DNA from: Blastomussa wellsi | Taxonomy: Eukaryota; Cnidaria; Anthozoa; Scleractinia; Plerogyridae | Assembly (NCBI GenBank): GCA_947652115.1 | Contig: OX393563.1 | Location: 30,503,571 to 30,567,570 of the forward strand | Length of the DNA: 64,000 nt | Direction: 5' to 3' | In this document: positions 23,501 through 36,700 of the stretch, piece after piece | How the letters are laid out: each line of letters starts with the position of its first letter | Numbering within the stretch: position 1 is the first letter of the stretch | The notes under the pieces: model-generated | What the model saw: only the letters and a program-made list of their open reading frames with translations | The model's database searches: none | Told to the model about the DNA's origin: nothing | Translations under genes and position numbers: made by a program

Positions 23501-26500
23501 GGAACTCTGTGTTCATCATGATGTACGGCTCCATCCAGCGCTCTTGATCGAACTCGAGCACCTTGTGGACTTTTTTCAATTTCATGCCCTGTTTCAGATA
23601 AAACTGGAGGTTCCTGTAATGCAAAACGTAATTGTTTTTGTCTTCAAGCGTCAGCAGCAGCTTCTTGTCTTTGGGTGGTTTCAGATCAAGCTTTTCCATC
23701 AGACGATTTTGATAGTCCGACATGTCCTCTTTTTTTACCGCCTTTTTTTCCGGTGCAAGCGGATAGCTGTTGTGCTCTTCATGCAGTTCCACCGGATATT
23801 CAAGGTCAACCTCAAGAATCCACCCAGTTTTTGCACCCTCTTTTTTCTTTTGGATTTCTTCTTCAGTCGGCATGACACGTTTCCATTTGAAATTCCTCAA
23901 TGGCAGGGGCTTGCACATGGCCCAGCCGTAAAGGTTGTTTGCATCGAGATCCATGATCCAACTTTTCGGTTTGCTTTCATCGAAGCCTTCACACATTGGG
24001 TTGTTGGCTTTGGCGTGCCTCTTACTGGCCATTGAAATCCCGCCGCGAAGCCCCCTTTCCACAAACAAATGCATGTCGATTTCTGTGAAAAGCTCCAGCT
24101 CGACGCCTGTCATTTTCAAGAGCGCGTCCCAGCTCAATCCTGGTGATGTGAAATAATGCGCCGGATCAAGCTCATACTGCTTTTGACATAAGTCCCTGAA
24201 GTTTTCAAAAACATCCGCCAGCAGTGCGACATCCGTTTTCACATAGAGATCGTGATAATCTCCAAGATTTTTGCACTCAAATGTTTCCCAGACTTTCTGT
24301 GCGTGCTCATATTCAGCATCTGAAATTCCTTCGTCATTCAGTTTGCTGTAAAACTTGTCTTTTTCTGGTAGTTTTGTCTCGTCGAACCTCTGCCATGAAT
24401 CCATGTACTCATAAGGATAAATACCTTTTTGAAACAAAAGATCGCTTCCTTTTGCGATTTTTGCTGTGTTTTTCAATGCCTCTTTGGGTGTTGCTTTCAC
24501 AAGTGAATCGAGGCTCCCCTGCAGAAAATTCAAGCTGTCAATGAAATGCAAACCACCCATGGAAAATGTGATGTACTTTTCCATGTTGTTGGCGATGCAT
24601 TTCACTTCTTTTTCTTGCTGCGCTATCGCTTGCATCAAGTGGTGCGCATCATAACCTCTCAGATTGTGAAATACCACTGGAATTGGGAATGTTTTGGGCT
24701 TCAACTTCAGTTTGAAATTGCACTCGTTGTGCGCGGCTCCGCGGAACTTGCCTGTCACGTGGCAGTGGTCTTTTACAGCGTCTCTGAAAACTGGTTGGAT
24801 CAACTGTTTTTCACAAAATCGGCATTTTTCTTGTTTTTCCGCCGCTTCTTTTTGTTCTTTTGCCAACTTTTTCATGCAAATGAAATCCAGCTTCTTTTGC
24901 GCAAACCAGAAACATTTTTTGTGAACCTGCCCCAAATATTCGTCTTTGTTTTTGTTCCATGCTGGCAATGAGTCGAGGAAATTTTCTTTCATCAAACTTT
25001 TGTTGCATATATGGCATTCTGTTGCGCTTTTGAAATTTTCCCAATCTTTTGGTGACATCGCAACCGGTTTTGGTTCTTCCACACTTTCTCTCAATTTTTC
25101 TTCCTCTTGCACGATGTCGTTCAGAAAGTTCCCCACCGCATTTTTTCCCCTCCAGACTTTTGTGTTCATGATTTTTCCATCACTTCTAACACTCATCCAG
25201 GCGTACCCGCACGCTTCGTGCCATTCAGTTTTTTCTGTGAAACTTTTTTCTTTGCTCTCTGGCCCTCGCTCGCATGTCGAGATTTTTTTCACAAGTGCCT
25301 CAAAATCAGCATAAATCACGAACGGGGCCTTCATCTGTTTGTGGAAATTCTGGAATGAAAGCTTGTTTTTTCCTTCTTCCGGCGTGTCAATCCTTGTGGG
25401 TCTGCCCTCCAAGCCGTTGCAATATTTTTCATGCTCTGCAAGCAAATCCGCTCTTGTGTAACCTGTCAGGCACATCATGCAGTAGTGCTTTTTGCAGCAT
25501 CTTTTTGTCTGATCAAACAACAAAGCGCTCACCCTTTTGACAAAACAGTAATGTTGAATTTCTCCTGACTCAATCAGAATCAAATTAATTCGTGGCAAGT
25601 TTTTCTCACTCACATGGTGGAATATCACGCAGTTTTTTTCCCAGCCAAAGACGTTTATTGCCAGATGTGCGTTTTGTTTTTCAAGCTTTTCAATCTGTGA
25701 CACCGGTGTTGGAAAATTGATGCCTGTCCAATTTATTCCGTCGTTGACCGGATATTTGCTTGGCCTTTGTGGGTTCTTCCCGTCTCTTGGTGGGTATAAA
25801 GCTGCTCTGAGCGCCCACTTCAAACATTCGTTGTCTGTGTTTTTCACATTTACAATTGCTTTCTTGGCCGCAAGTTTGGCCGGCAGTGGCAACCATGTTC
25901 CCCCGCTCAATGGCTGAAAGCGCGCGACATTCACGTATGCGACCATTACTTCAACAAAATCCCATCCTGATCCTTCTGCTGACCAGTTCTCGATTTCTCC
26001 ATTGATCTGGTCAATAAATTCATCGAATTTCTCTACAAACTTTACTTCGTCTTCCAGATCTTTCTGAAAGAAAATATATGGATCGTCGTTTTTGAAATAA
26101 ACTTCTTTTTCAACCGTTTTCGTGCCGCCTTCTCCATCGTCAATTTCTCGTGAAAACTTTACTCTCATTCCGAAACCCACTTTCACGTTTTTCAATGAAA
26201 CAATTTCATTTTTCACCACATTTATGAACTTATCTTGATAAAGGTTTGCAAAAGTGTAAAGATCTTTGTTGTTTGGGTCATTTTCTCTGAATCTCATCGA
26301 CCAGACGCGGAGCCATTCACGGTAATTTGTTTGTGAAATCATGAAATTTCCGTGAAGACGATTCTTTTCTGGGTCCAATGTTTCTTGTTGAATTCTGGGG
26401 GTTTGACCGTAAAACATTTGCAGTACATCGTTTGAATAGTCAGCTGCGGCCATGTTCGCGTATATGGATGCGCGCACACTTCTTCAAATGGAAAATAATT

Positions 26501-27675
26501 CTGGCACACTTTGTGCAAAATATGCAAGAGTGGTTCTGGCACACTTTTGTGAACGCATGTGCAAAATTGGTGTTTTTTCCCACACACATAGAAAGGAGTG
26601 GTTTTGGACACACCGGGGTTAAAATTTGTTGACGATGCAAACACGGCGACAAATTTGGAGCCGTGTTTGCATCGTCAACAAATTTTAACCCCGGTGTGCT
26701 AAAACCACTCCTTTCTATGTGTGTGGAGAGGCGAAGCCACGAGCTACGAGTAGCGCTCTTTTTCGATACTGGCGCCCGTGTTTATCACAGTTCGCGCATG
26801 TGTTGCACTTTTTCACTATTTTCGCGAGAGATTACTCGTAGCCTATTGTTCACATGGAGTGTGCAATTGATGCAATGTTCAAGAAAAGTGTTGTTCTTCT
26901 CTCGTTTCTTTCACAATTTTAACTTCAGCGAAACAACGGAATTAATCATTTTATATACTTTGTAAAATTGTATTTATCCAAAAACAACTATTATATTGGA
27001 GTTAAGTTTAAGTTAACGAAGGTTCTTTTTTCTGTGCGCTTCATCCCTGCTTGAGTAATAACCATAGAGATTCCTGTAAGGCCTCTGATTGGCTATTACG
27101 TTCGCGCGGAATTTGTAACCGAGCATTTCCAATCACGGACATGATGCAAATTTGTGCAAAGCCACGTCATCAAGACAACATTTTTCGGGTCTTATCCTCG
27201 GGAAGTAGTATATGATAAGAGTGGGAATTAAATGGAGTCAGAAGAAGTGCGATTAATCAATATCAACAACGCAAAATCAGAATAACCACTCTGGCATTAA
27301 TCCAGATAACCCAGTGAACCAATAATAACTGGAGGCAAATACATACAGCCGGATAAAAGCGCGGGAAAACGATTGGTATTTGTTTTTACTTCTGATTAGC
27401 CGAGAAAGTGGCGCGAGGTTTTGTAAACCAATCACTAGTAAGTAAACGTAGCAATACAGGACCAAGCCAACGCGAATTGCTTTTGACACGCAAGTGAAAA
27501 CCCGGGGCTCAATTTACTCACCAATGCAAGCGAGACCCGTGATGTCAAGCTTTGATCCCTTAGGACAAGTGCAGAGGAAACTGCCAAACGTGTTCAAACA
27601 ACTGCCATTCTTACATGGTGACAGCTTACATTCATCCACGTCTGTGAAGAGAGAAACACATCAATCAATCGATCG

Positions 27676-27739
<64 letters not shown>

Positions 27740-30700
27740 GCAGAATAATAGCATATTGTCATCGACGAACACCAAAGAAGTAATATGTTAAGAATCATTG
27801 TTACTTTTTGGTTTGTTAAGCCTAGGGTTAGACGTATTGTGATCACGCAAAGTCTGAAAAATTAAAGCGCCTTTCACGACCAAGCCTGGCTAAGACGTAC
27901 GAAAATAAATATGTTAGTTTAATACTGCATCAAACCAAAGAGCTTCTTATTTTTCTCAGATGACCTTATACTCTTAATTAAACCTTCAATCACATATTCG
28001 AGATATTCGAGTTTACCTTATATGTACAAGGTTACCGTCCATAAACGTTACCTTTACACATGACTCCTCTTGGACCAAGCGTGAAGCCGAGCGGACATTC
28101 ACAGCGATAGCTGGTTCGTGTGTCGATACATTTTCCGTACAAACACAGCTCAGGGAAGAGTTCACACTCATTGACTTCTGCAACAAGAAGTTCAATTGTT
28201 CACAATCGAGCCCTTGAGCCTGGACTGCACAGCGCGTGCTTTGCTTTGCAAGGGGGTAACAAGCGCGCTGAAGTGCACGATAAACTCGCACCCTGCACTT
28301 TTGTGCTCCCGCAGAAAGCATCCCTGCTTTTCATATAGCAATTTACATAATACCTCCCCTTCCCCTCATTTAGGCTATGAGTTTACATAGCGCCCCTCTC
28401 TGGTGTTACAGCCCATACCTTAATCTTGCACAATCCCTAAAAGAGCCGTGTCTTTACATTATAAAGCCCGCAATGACGCGCGAAATAGGCGAGCGAAAGT
28501 TTTTCTGCTCGCTCCAGTCTCGCCCCGCTGTGCGCTCTCGGCTATTTCGAGCGCTATCGCGACTATTTAGAAAGGGACCGCTAGCAGTCTAGTTTATTTG
28601 TAACGAAACAATGGAAGTAATTTATAGTGAGTATTTGGCAAAAAAACCTAACAAAATAACTTAACTCAGTCGTGAAAACGAACGAAGGTAACGGCAAAAC
28701 ATTTCACTAGCGTTATGGGAGATCCGCATATGTGAATACATGCAAAGACAAACGATAAGTTTCGCTTATAATTAATCTCTTACCTTTAAGTTGTGGAGCT
28801 GCCGTTGCTGGCTGCGTCGTGGCGCCACCAGGGAAAGTGATGCCAGTGGAGTGAACGACCTCAGGGGGGACGGGTGAGGATGGAGTCACCAGAAGACTTG
28901 TAGTTGGTGTTACAAACTTCACACCCAGACATAACGTCACCCACTCTGCTGTGGGAAAAACACATCGAATCTCGAATAGTCGTCCCTGACTGCCTCTTTT
29001 GTGTTGTCGCAACACTTTTGTCCTCTAAAGGGATTGTGTGACGATTCAAATAATGCGGTGGAAACTTATTGATGTTTTATGCAGTTCTTATTCAATCAAA
29101 AGTCTCGTTAGTCAAAGCAGTCACGTGTCAAAATATTTCACTCTCATTCGTCAGAGCTTTGATTAAGATATGCAAATATGCAAAGCGGTTTAATAAAGAA
29201 AAGTTGCCAAAACCTATTCAAACACTGAAGTTCAACGCGTTGCAAAACCCCGGCAGTTTTCACTGTTTCCTTTCATTTCGACACTAGTGTTGATCAAAAT
29301 CTACTTTCTTTCACAATTTTAATACTGAAGCAAGTATATAGCTCATGAGAATTACAACACTAATCACAAGTGAGAAATTATCTTGATTTACCACTAAATA
29401 CTCCTAAGTTGAAGCATAAGAAATACCGTAGAATCCCGGTTATAAGCCCCCCCGGTTATAAGCCCACCCGATTATAAGCCCACCTCTCTGCTAACAGAAA
29501 TTTCCTCCCGGTTATACCCCTGTTATACCGGGTACCGTATACAGTTAACAATAATTAGGCGGTACATTAGCGACATATTTTAGACGTTTTTTTCCTCCCT
29601 ATTATAATCCCCCCGGGTTATAAGCCCCCCCGATTATAGGCCCACCCAAAAACCCTTACGAAATTGTATAAGCCCAGGGCTTATAACCGGGATTCTACGG
29701 TATATAAAGACCATTAAGGAGAATGTGTATGTTGATGCTTACTTGATGCTCTCTTGGGACACAGCCTGCACTCAGAGCCGTACGCCGCGCCCACTCCAGT
29801 ACAACAGCAGTCTGTGCGCGTGACGTTCTTTGAAAACTTGCCCTTACAAACCGGATTGGACGTTGTTTCACCTTCCACGTCCATAAAACATTCCTGTGGC
29901 CGTTTGTCTGCGAGATATTAACACAAAAGATTTGAAATCAAATACAGATGGTTGATCAAAGTATTCAGATTGGTTCAACTAAACCGTGCTGGCTGTCTTA
30001 CCTTCACAGCGTTTGTCCCTCGGGTTCGGTTTTTGTCCCTCGGGACATACACAGTCATAACTTCCATTCGTGTTGATGCATATACCATCCAGGCCACAAA
30101 TGAAGGCAATGTCTTTGCACTCATCCACATCTAAAGAAACGGAAACAAGATACGATATGTAATTTAAGGTTGCATTCTTGTTTTGCGAAGGTGGAATAAA
30201 ATTGCAGTCGTAACTTGTCGTCTCTCAACAAACTCAATTATTTCTCTGGCCTAAAAGCTAAGATTTTAACATATCTGCAGAAATTCTCGCGCGCTCATTG
30301 GCTAATGTTCACGGTCGAAAAATGCATCGAAACATAAATGACGTAGTATGACGCGATCGTGCGCGGTTGTTGAAACCTTCGTCAAATGGTCAAGCTGTTT
30401 ATAGACTAGTTTAGTACTGTTATCAAATTCGTTTTTCGAGAGGAATATGAATCCGGATTGAATTAGTCTGTGAAAGGAAAACAACAAAGTTTGACGTGAA
30501 ACTCGTTGAATGGAAACTGATTAGTTTTGCCGTGTTCTACCGAAGCACCACGAGTGGACTACACTTTCTAGATAAACTCCGAATGAAATAAAGGTTAGTT
30601 GTTAAAATTATGGATAAATCAGAGGCACTTTACAGTTCCGCGAAGTTGCGTCATCAGTATGCAATTTTTCTCGGTTCCAGTCTCAGACGTTTCTCGAACA

Positions 30701-33700
30701 GGGGAAGAATTTAGCATATGCAGAGAGATAACTCCTTATTTGGACTCGCAAATGAAAAAGCAACGCTTATGAACATAAATCCCTACAAACAACCCAAGAA
30801 GTGCTTTAACATACCAATGCATTTTCCAGTTGTAATGTCGTGTTTGAATCCTTGGGGACAGAAGCAATCAAAACTTCCAGGTTTATTTATACAGCGACCT
30901 TGGCTACAGACACCTGGAAGCTCTCGGCATTCATCCACATCTGAAGGGAACAACAAGTGAAGAAACAATAACAAGTTCAGCTGCATTCTGTATATTCACG
31001 TATTTTTCCTCGATCGTCAAAAGCTCCTAGTATCTTTTTATTTTATTTATTTTTTATGATTATCGTAGCCCATTGGCGCCGGGAGATTTTTTGGAAAAAG
31101 CTCTTTTTTGGACATTTGTGACATCTTATGGTCAGTTGTGAGCTAAATCTGCTCCCAAATACTCAAATTAAAACGTCCTTTGCAACATGAAAACATGAAT
31201 GTCATTCCACTAACGTCGTGTTTTATGACAATTTTGCTCGGGCACGCTTTTTTTTTTCTCTTTTCCTCATTCTCCTTTTCTTATCATTCTGCTGAAGTTG
31301 TTGGCCTTCTACTGCACTAGTTTTCAGTCCAAAAAATTCCCGAGAAAGCTTCATCTAAACAGGAAATTCTTGCCATGGAGTATCCAAGGGTAGTTGTGGC
31401 AATTTTTCAGTCCTGCGAGTTTTTCCTCAAATTTCTAAGCATTTCCGTATGTATTTCATGCTGAATTAACTTTGTTACTCTGATCTGGGTATCATTGGAA
31501 AGATCGTTTCCTCCAGTAGAGATTGAGTATAAGTGATGCCTTTTTAGGTAAAAGATGATGACGTCAGTAGCGAAACAAAGGGCAATGTTTGTCATGGCCG
31601 GTTTTGGACGGCACGAGAGCCAATGGGTTAATCGAAACAATTTAGTACAGTGGATTGTGGTAAATAGTTTAATTATAATTTTTTAATCTTTTTTTAATAG
31701 TATTGTAAATAGGGAAATTTTAGTTTAGTTTTTAGGTGTCTCCAATTTGTAGAGGGTAGTGCCCTCGGCTATTGTAAACTATGGCACGTTAATAAAGACT
31801 GTTGTTATAAACGAAAAAAGTGTTGCGAGTGAACTAGACGCCAGCGCAAAATGGGAGGTTTGACGGGGTTTGGGGGGCGGATGGGGAGCGAGAAAAATAC
31901 ACCCCTCTTGCTTCGCATTCGCTTTTTGGCGTTCAAAACTAGAGGCTGTGAATAGTCCAACAAAGGAAGTTACAAAGAACCTACCCTTAATAACAAGAGT
32001 GTATGGATCAGGAACATATCCTATTCCGCCAGGACAGAGTCGAAGAAATTCCGCTGAAATAACAATTCAAAACACATGTGCACCTGTGACCTTTCATACT
32101 ATTTTGTTTTTAAAAACGTTTGTCGAAAATCAAAATTCTCTTCTTACCAGTTCCTTTTTGAGGACACGGTTCACAGGGCTCTCCCCAGGCCTTTCCAGCC
32201 GTACAACAGCACACGGCGCGGTAAGCCGAGGGCAGCGGGTTCATACAGGTGTCATTAACAACACTCAAATGACACTGCCCTCTGCGCATGTCTGCAATGA
32301 GGAGAAAAAAATGAAAAAAATATTATGTCGGCCATTTTGTGTTCTAGTTGATTGTCAAGAAAGACATGGTGGCCTAATGGTTAGTGCGATGGACTCCAGA
32401 TCGGACACTCCTGTTCGAGCTCTGGCCGGGGCACTGGGTTGAGTTCTTGGCCAAGACACTTTACTCTCACAGTGCCTCTCTCTAACCAGGTGTATAAATG
32501 GGGGTAACCCTGCGATGGACTAGCATCCCATACAGGCGGGAGTAGACATACTCCTATAGTCGCTTCTTGCTAAGGAAACCGGGACAAGCTCCGGCCTGAT
32601 GGGCCACTAGGCTCGTATGTAGACTTAACTGAGTGTCAAGAAAGTACCAAGAAAAAAGTTAAAAGACTCATCATCGTCAATCCTTATTGCCCCCAGTGGG
32701 GCACGGGGCCGTAAAATTAAAAGATTAAATCGATTTAAATTCATATATCGATACTTAGTAATCTAGTTACCGATGCATCCTGAGCCGTCGGGATTCGGCA
32801 TGAAGTCGCCATCACATTCACAGCGGTATGTACCCATCTCGTTCACGCATCGACCGTTAATGCACATCCCCGTCACGGAACATTCATCGATATCTAGAAA
32901 AGAGATAATACGATTTAACGGTACAGTCCATCTACAATATACACATTTTTAACTCCTTGAAAATTTTCCTATCCGGGACAAATAATCAATGGTGGAAGTT
33001 TGTTCACATGTGGGCCCTTGACAGCTTTTATAATTATGAAATTCAGGCCTGAAGTTAAACTATTTGTCACTTGCAAATCGAGATGCCCTGTACTGTGGAG
33101 TTTTCTTCTGTGATTGAAGCAGTCTCTTTCTTCGACAGTCAATTTAATGAATGAATTCGAAGTCATATATCATGAGTCAGCAAGACAAGAGAAATGGAAC
33201 ATAAAGTTTAACACAAATTAGGGTATATTTTCTTAACGAAATCCCTTTGTTTTTTCAACCACGTATAATAACTGAATACCTGTACAGTTTGTTCCTTGTT
33301 TATCCAGCTGAAAACCGTCATCACAAATGCAACGAAACATCCCTGGCATGTTCTCACAGCGACCATGTTGACACAATGGAAACATTCTGCACTCGTCGAT
33401 ATCTGTGAAGGCCAAAAAAAAATACATTACAGTATCAGAGAGTGAGTTAAAGGGTCTCCAATACTTTTTACGTGTAGCGTGATTAAACTATTTATTTTCC
33501 CGTGAAACGTGATTTAAGCCTTACGTGATTCCCAATTTTAAGAATTTTTCACGTGCACGTGAACGCAATTTTCGACTTAAACGTGACTCGTGAACTAATG
33601 GTTGAATTAGACGTGATTCGTGATTCGTGAATCATCTTGTTTTGTGTGACTTAATTTCTGTTTCTTTGTGTGTTCTAGTAAAATTACGTCTTTGTTTCCA

Positions 33701-36700
33701 GCTCTGTCAGTTTATTGTCACCTCTAGTGTTGTTCCTCTACCTTGGTAAACTATTATTTCAAGATTTCCTCTGATTTGAAGGCCTATTTGCACATTACCA
33801 AAGATGACCTCATTCTTGGTGATGAAACTTAAAGAAGGCACTACCGTAGGAGAAGTAGAAGCAAGTTTCTTACCTACGCAACTCTTCCTGTCTTCAGCCG
33901 GGATGTAACCAATCTCACACTCGCATTCATAAGAACCAGCCTTGTTAGTGCACTGTCCGTGTTCACAGAGACTTTCCTCCACCAGACACTCATCTATGTC
34001 TACAAACCAGTAAACACAATGATTTTAACTAAACAACGCTCTCACACTTAATGATGCATGGAAGAACTTGTGTCGACAGAAATGAATGTCGGTGAAAAAG
34101 TAATGCCTTTCACAGTAACGGAACAAGTAGAAGTTGACAAGAGTACGTAACAGTTACACTGAAACACGGTTAACAAAATCATCAAAAATTGTTAAGCGCG
34201 AGTCGCAACTGTCAGGTAAAGAAAGAGGTCGAGTTTTCCATGAGGGAGAGTTATGAGCGATTATTCAACGTTGATCAGCCGAGTGGTCGAGTTTCTTAGT
34301 AGGTACAAATGGTGTAGCTCACGACATAAAATTGTAGGCATTTTTAAGACTAAATATCTTTCCCTTTCGGGGGCAAAACGCGCGCGATCGTATTCTACCA
34401 GTGATTAGTATAACCCAGTGAACAACCATGCGACAAACTCGCAATCTGTTTGGCTACGCAAGGGAGGTAATTTTCGATAGACAACAATGGAAGAACCAAT
34501 TAGATTCGCGAATTTCGAATAGAGTATGCTGAGCATCCACTGGCCAGGGTATATATTTTACAAAATCGATCAATCTATTTTCACAAATTTTAAATTTCAA
34601 ATCTCAGAGGAATTGACTTTAGATGAAGTTGACTGACACAACTCACCATTACAGACCGCGCCATCTCCTGTGTAACCTGGCCCGCAAACACAACTGAAAG
34701 AGCCTGGGGTGTTGACACACGTGGCATTGAAGTGACACTGGGCGGCGCCTGTAGTGCATTCGTCAATATCTGTACAGTGAAGAAAGAAACCAACACAACA
34801 ACATAATGAGGATTGATGTACCATAACCATAACATATGAGACGCAGAGCAGAGACGCGTAATCAAAAAAATGTAAATGTTATTTATAGTGGCCATGCACT
34901 TAGCTTCATAAGCACTAAACTTAGCTAGTTTTCAGGCAAGCCAGACTTCCCGCGTGCACCATAACTCAATAGTTCACTCTTAAACATGAGCCGTATTGTT
35001 AAATATCAACCAACAAATAGCAACACATAACCAATTGACCAACAGTGATCAACATTTCAAAGCGACTCCATCGAGAGACAAACGAATGAAAGTTCACCTT
35101 TCCTATCTTACACCACGGTGACACATTAGAAAATGCCACGTGTATATAACAGCGACTACATCCACCACCACCACCAAAACAACATCAACAACAACAACAA
35201 CAACAAAACCAGCTTAAAATTAACAATTGACTTCTTTCTGCTGTGCGTTCTTACCTGTGCACGTGTTGTCACTTCCTGCAAATCCCGGTTTACAGTTACA
35301 AAGAAAGCTTCCCACAGTGTTTGTACAGTAAGCATTGCCACCACACTGAGCCAGGTCAATTTTACATTCATCCACATCTAAAGGAAAAGAATCAGATCGC
35401 TTAAAAACAGAATCCACGCGAAGACCTACTGGAATACAGTCTATGAGCGGGTGCAGGGCGTTTCCACTTCGTCCTGTCCGCTCTGAAGTAGGACGCTCAC
35501 AACAGGAAGAAACATAAAGTTGGCGATTCAACGCCAGAATCCGTGTAGCCGACGCTTATTTCCCTTTCGTAAACGGTCAGTGCCATTTTTAACGGTCCAT
35601 GCCATAATTGGAATGGACGATGCTATATCTGCTCTAGTTTAGGCCTGGACTGGGCATGCCAGAGGTTCCGGGTTTTATCATGATCATTGACGTACAATTT
35701 TTCTTTCTTTTTGTGCGAAAAAAATTCGATGATAGCCAAAAAAATTCTAAGTGTCGCTAAAATGGCGTCTACCGTTACGAAAGGGAAACGTGCGTAGCCA
35801 ACGAGCGCCACGAAACGGACGTCTTAGATTTTACGCCAGAGCGCGTGCAAATGACGAATGAACTCGTAACCCTAAACAGCGTCAGCGATTAAACGAGCAA
35901 CAGACGAACGGACACGAAAGCACGTCGGCAGTTCAACGACAGTTTAAATGTGTGATCGACCAACGATCACGTGAGGATGTCGGCGATTTAATGTCAGTAA
36001 ACTTGTGAAACGGTATGCATGCACGGGTGCCGGTGAAACTGATTGCAACGCACGAGACTGACTTACCGACACAAGCAGTTGTTCCTTTGGCCAGCACGTA
36101 TCCGTCACCGCACAGACATTCAAACGAGCCGGGAGTGTTGCGGCACACACCATTGCTACACAGCTGGGGATCTTTTTGACACTCATCCACGTCTGGGAAA
36201 GGAAAAACAAAGAACTACTCTGAACGTCGAAAATACTTTCTTTTCATAGTTAGCTATTTTGTAATTAAAAGTAGTTTTACCAATAAAACTGAGCTGTAAG
36301 AAAGGAGTTTTAGATATATTGGCTTAATCAGTAAATCACTGTGTGTGCAAAATGTGTTGTACACGGAAACATTCATGACAGACCAGAGCATATAGCACGT
36401 ACTGCCGCTACACTAAATACCACGTGACGTATGACGTATTAACACGTACCAATGCAGGATCTCCTGTCGACTGAAGAATCGTACCCAGGCCCACACGTAC
36501 AGTAGTAACCGCCTTCGGAATTGGTACAAGTGTTCCCTGGTCCGCATATGTCTGAGCCGAGCAAGCACTCGTCGATATCTACAGATAGGAGTATTTAATT
36601 ACTTCTCAGTGTCAAAATTCTCCTTTAAAAATTAAGAAACCTTAGTCATACACGTCTTGAGAATACAACAACTGATCATCAAGAGAAAATTGCCCCTACT

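Larger units (their letters stand above)
10903..26724. mobile_element. Polinton/Maverick DNA transposon (virus-like), apparently near intact
   Basis: A 15.8-kb element inserted in the fibrillin intron. It has 297-bp TIRs, a 5-bp duplication GGAGA at both outer edges, a protein-primed family B polymerase, a retroviral-type integrase, an A32-like packaging ATPase, a major capsid protein, a minor capsid protein and small accessory genes. Known Polintons copy themselves with their own polymerase and insert by integrase, and many encode capsids. The left part carries four AT-rich genes (12266-16805), three of them on the minus strand; the right part has a plus-strand run from capsid to integrase and the minus-strand polymerase. 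No stop codon or frameshift breaks any large gene, which suggests a recent insertion. No adenovirus-like protease was found. Confidence 0.96.

Noticed and set aside
32364..32440. tRNA gene
   Set aside because: A and B boxes belong to a SINE head; no cloverleaf with proper acceptor stem and anticodon arm was evident.
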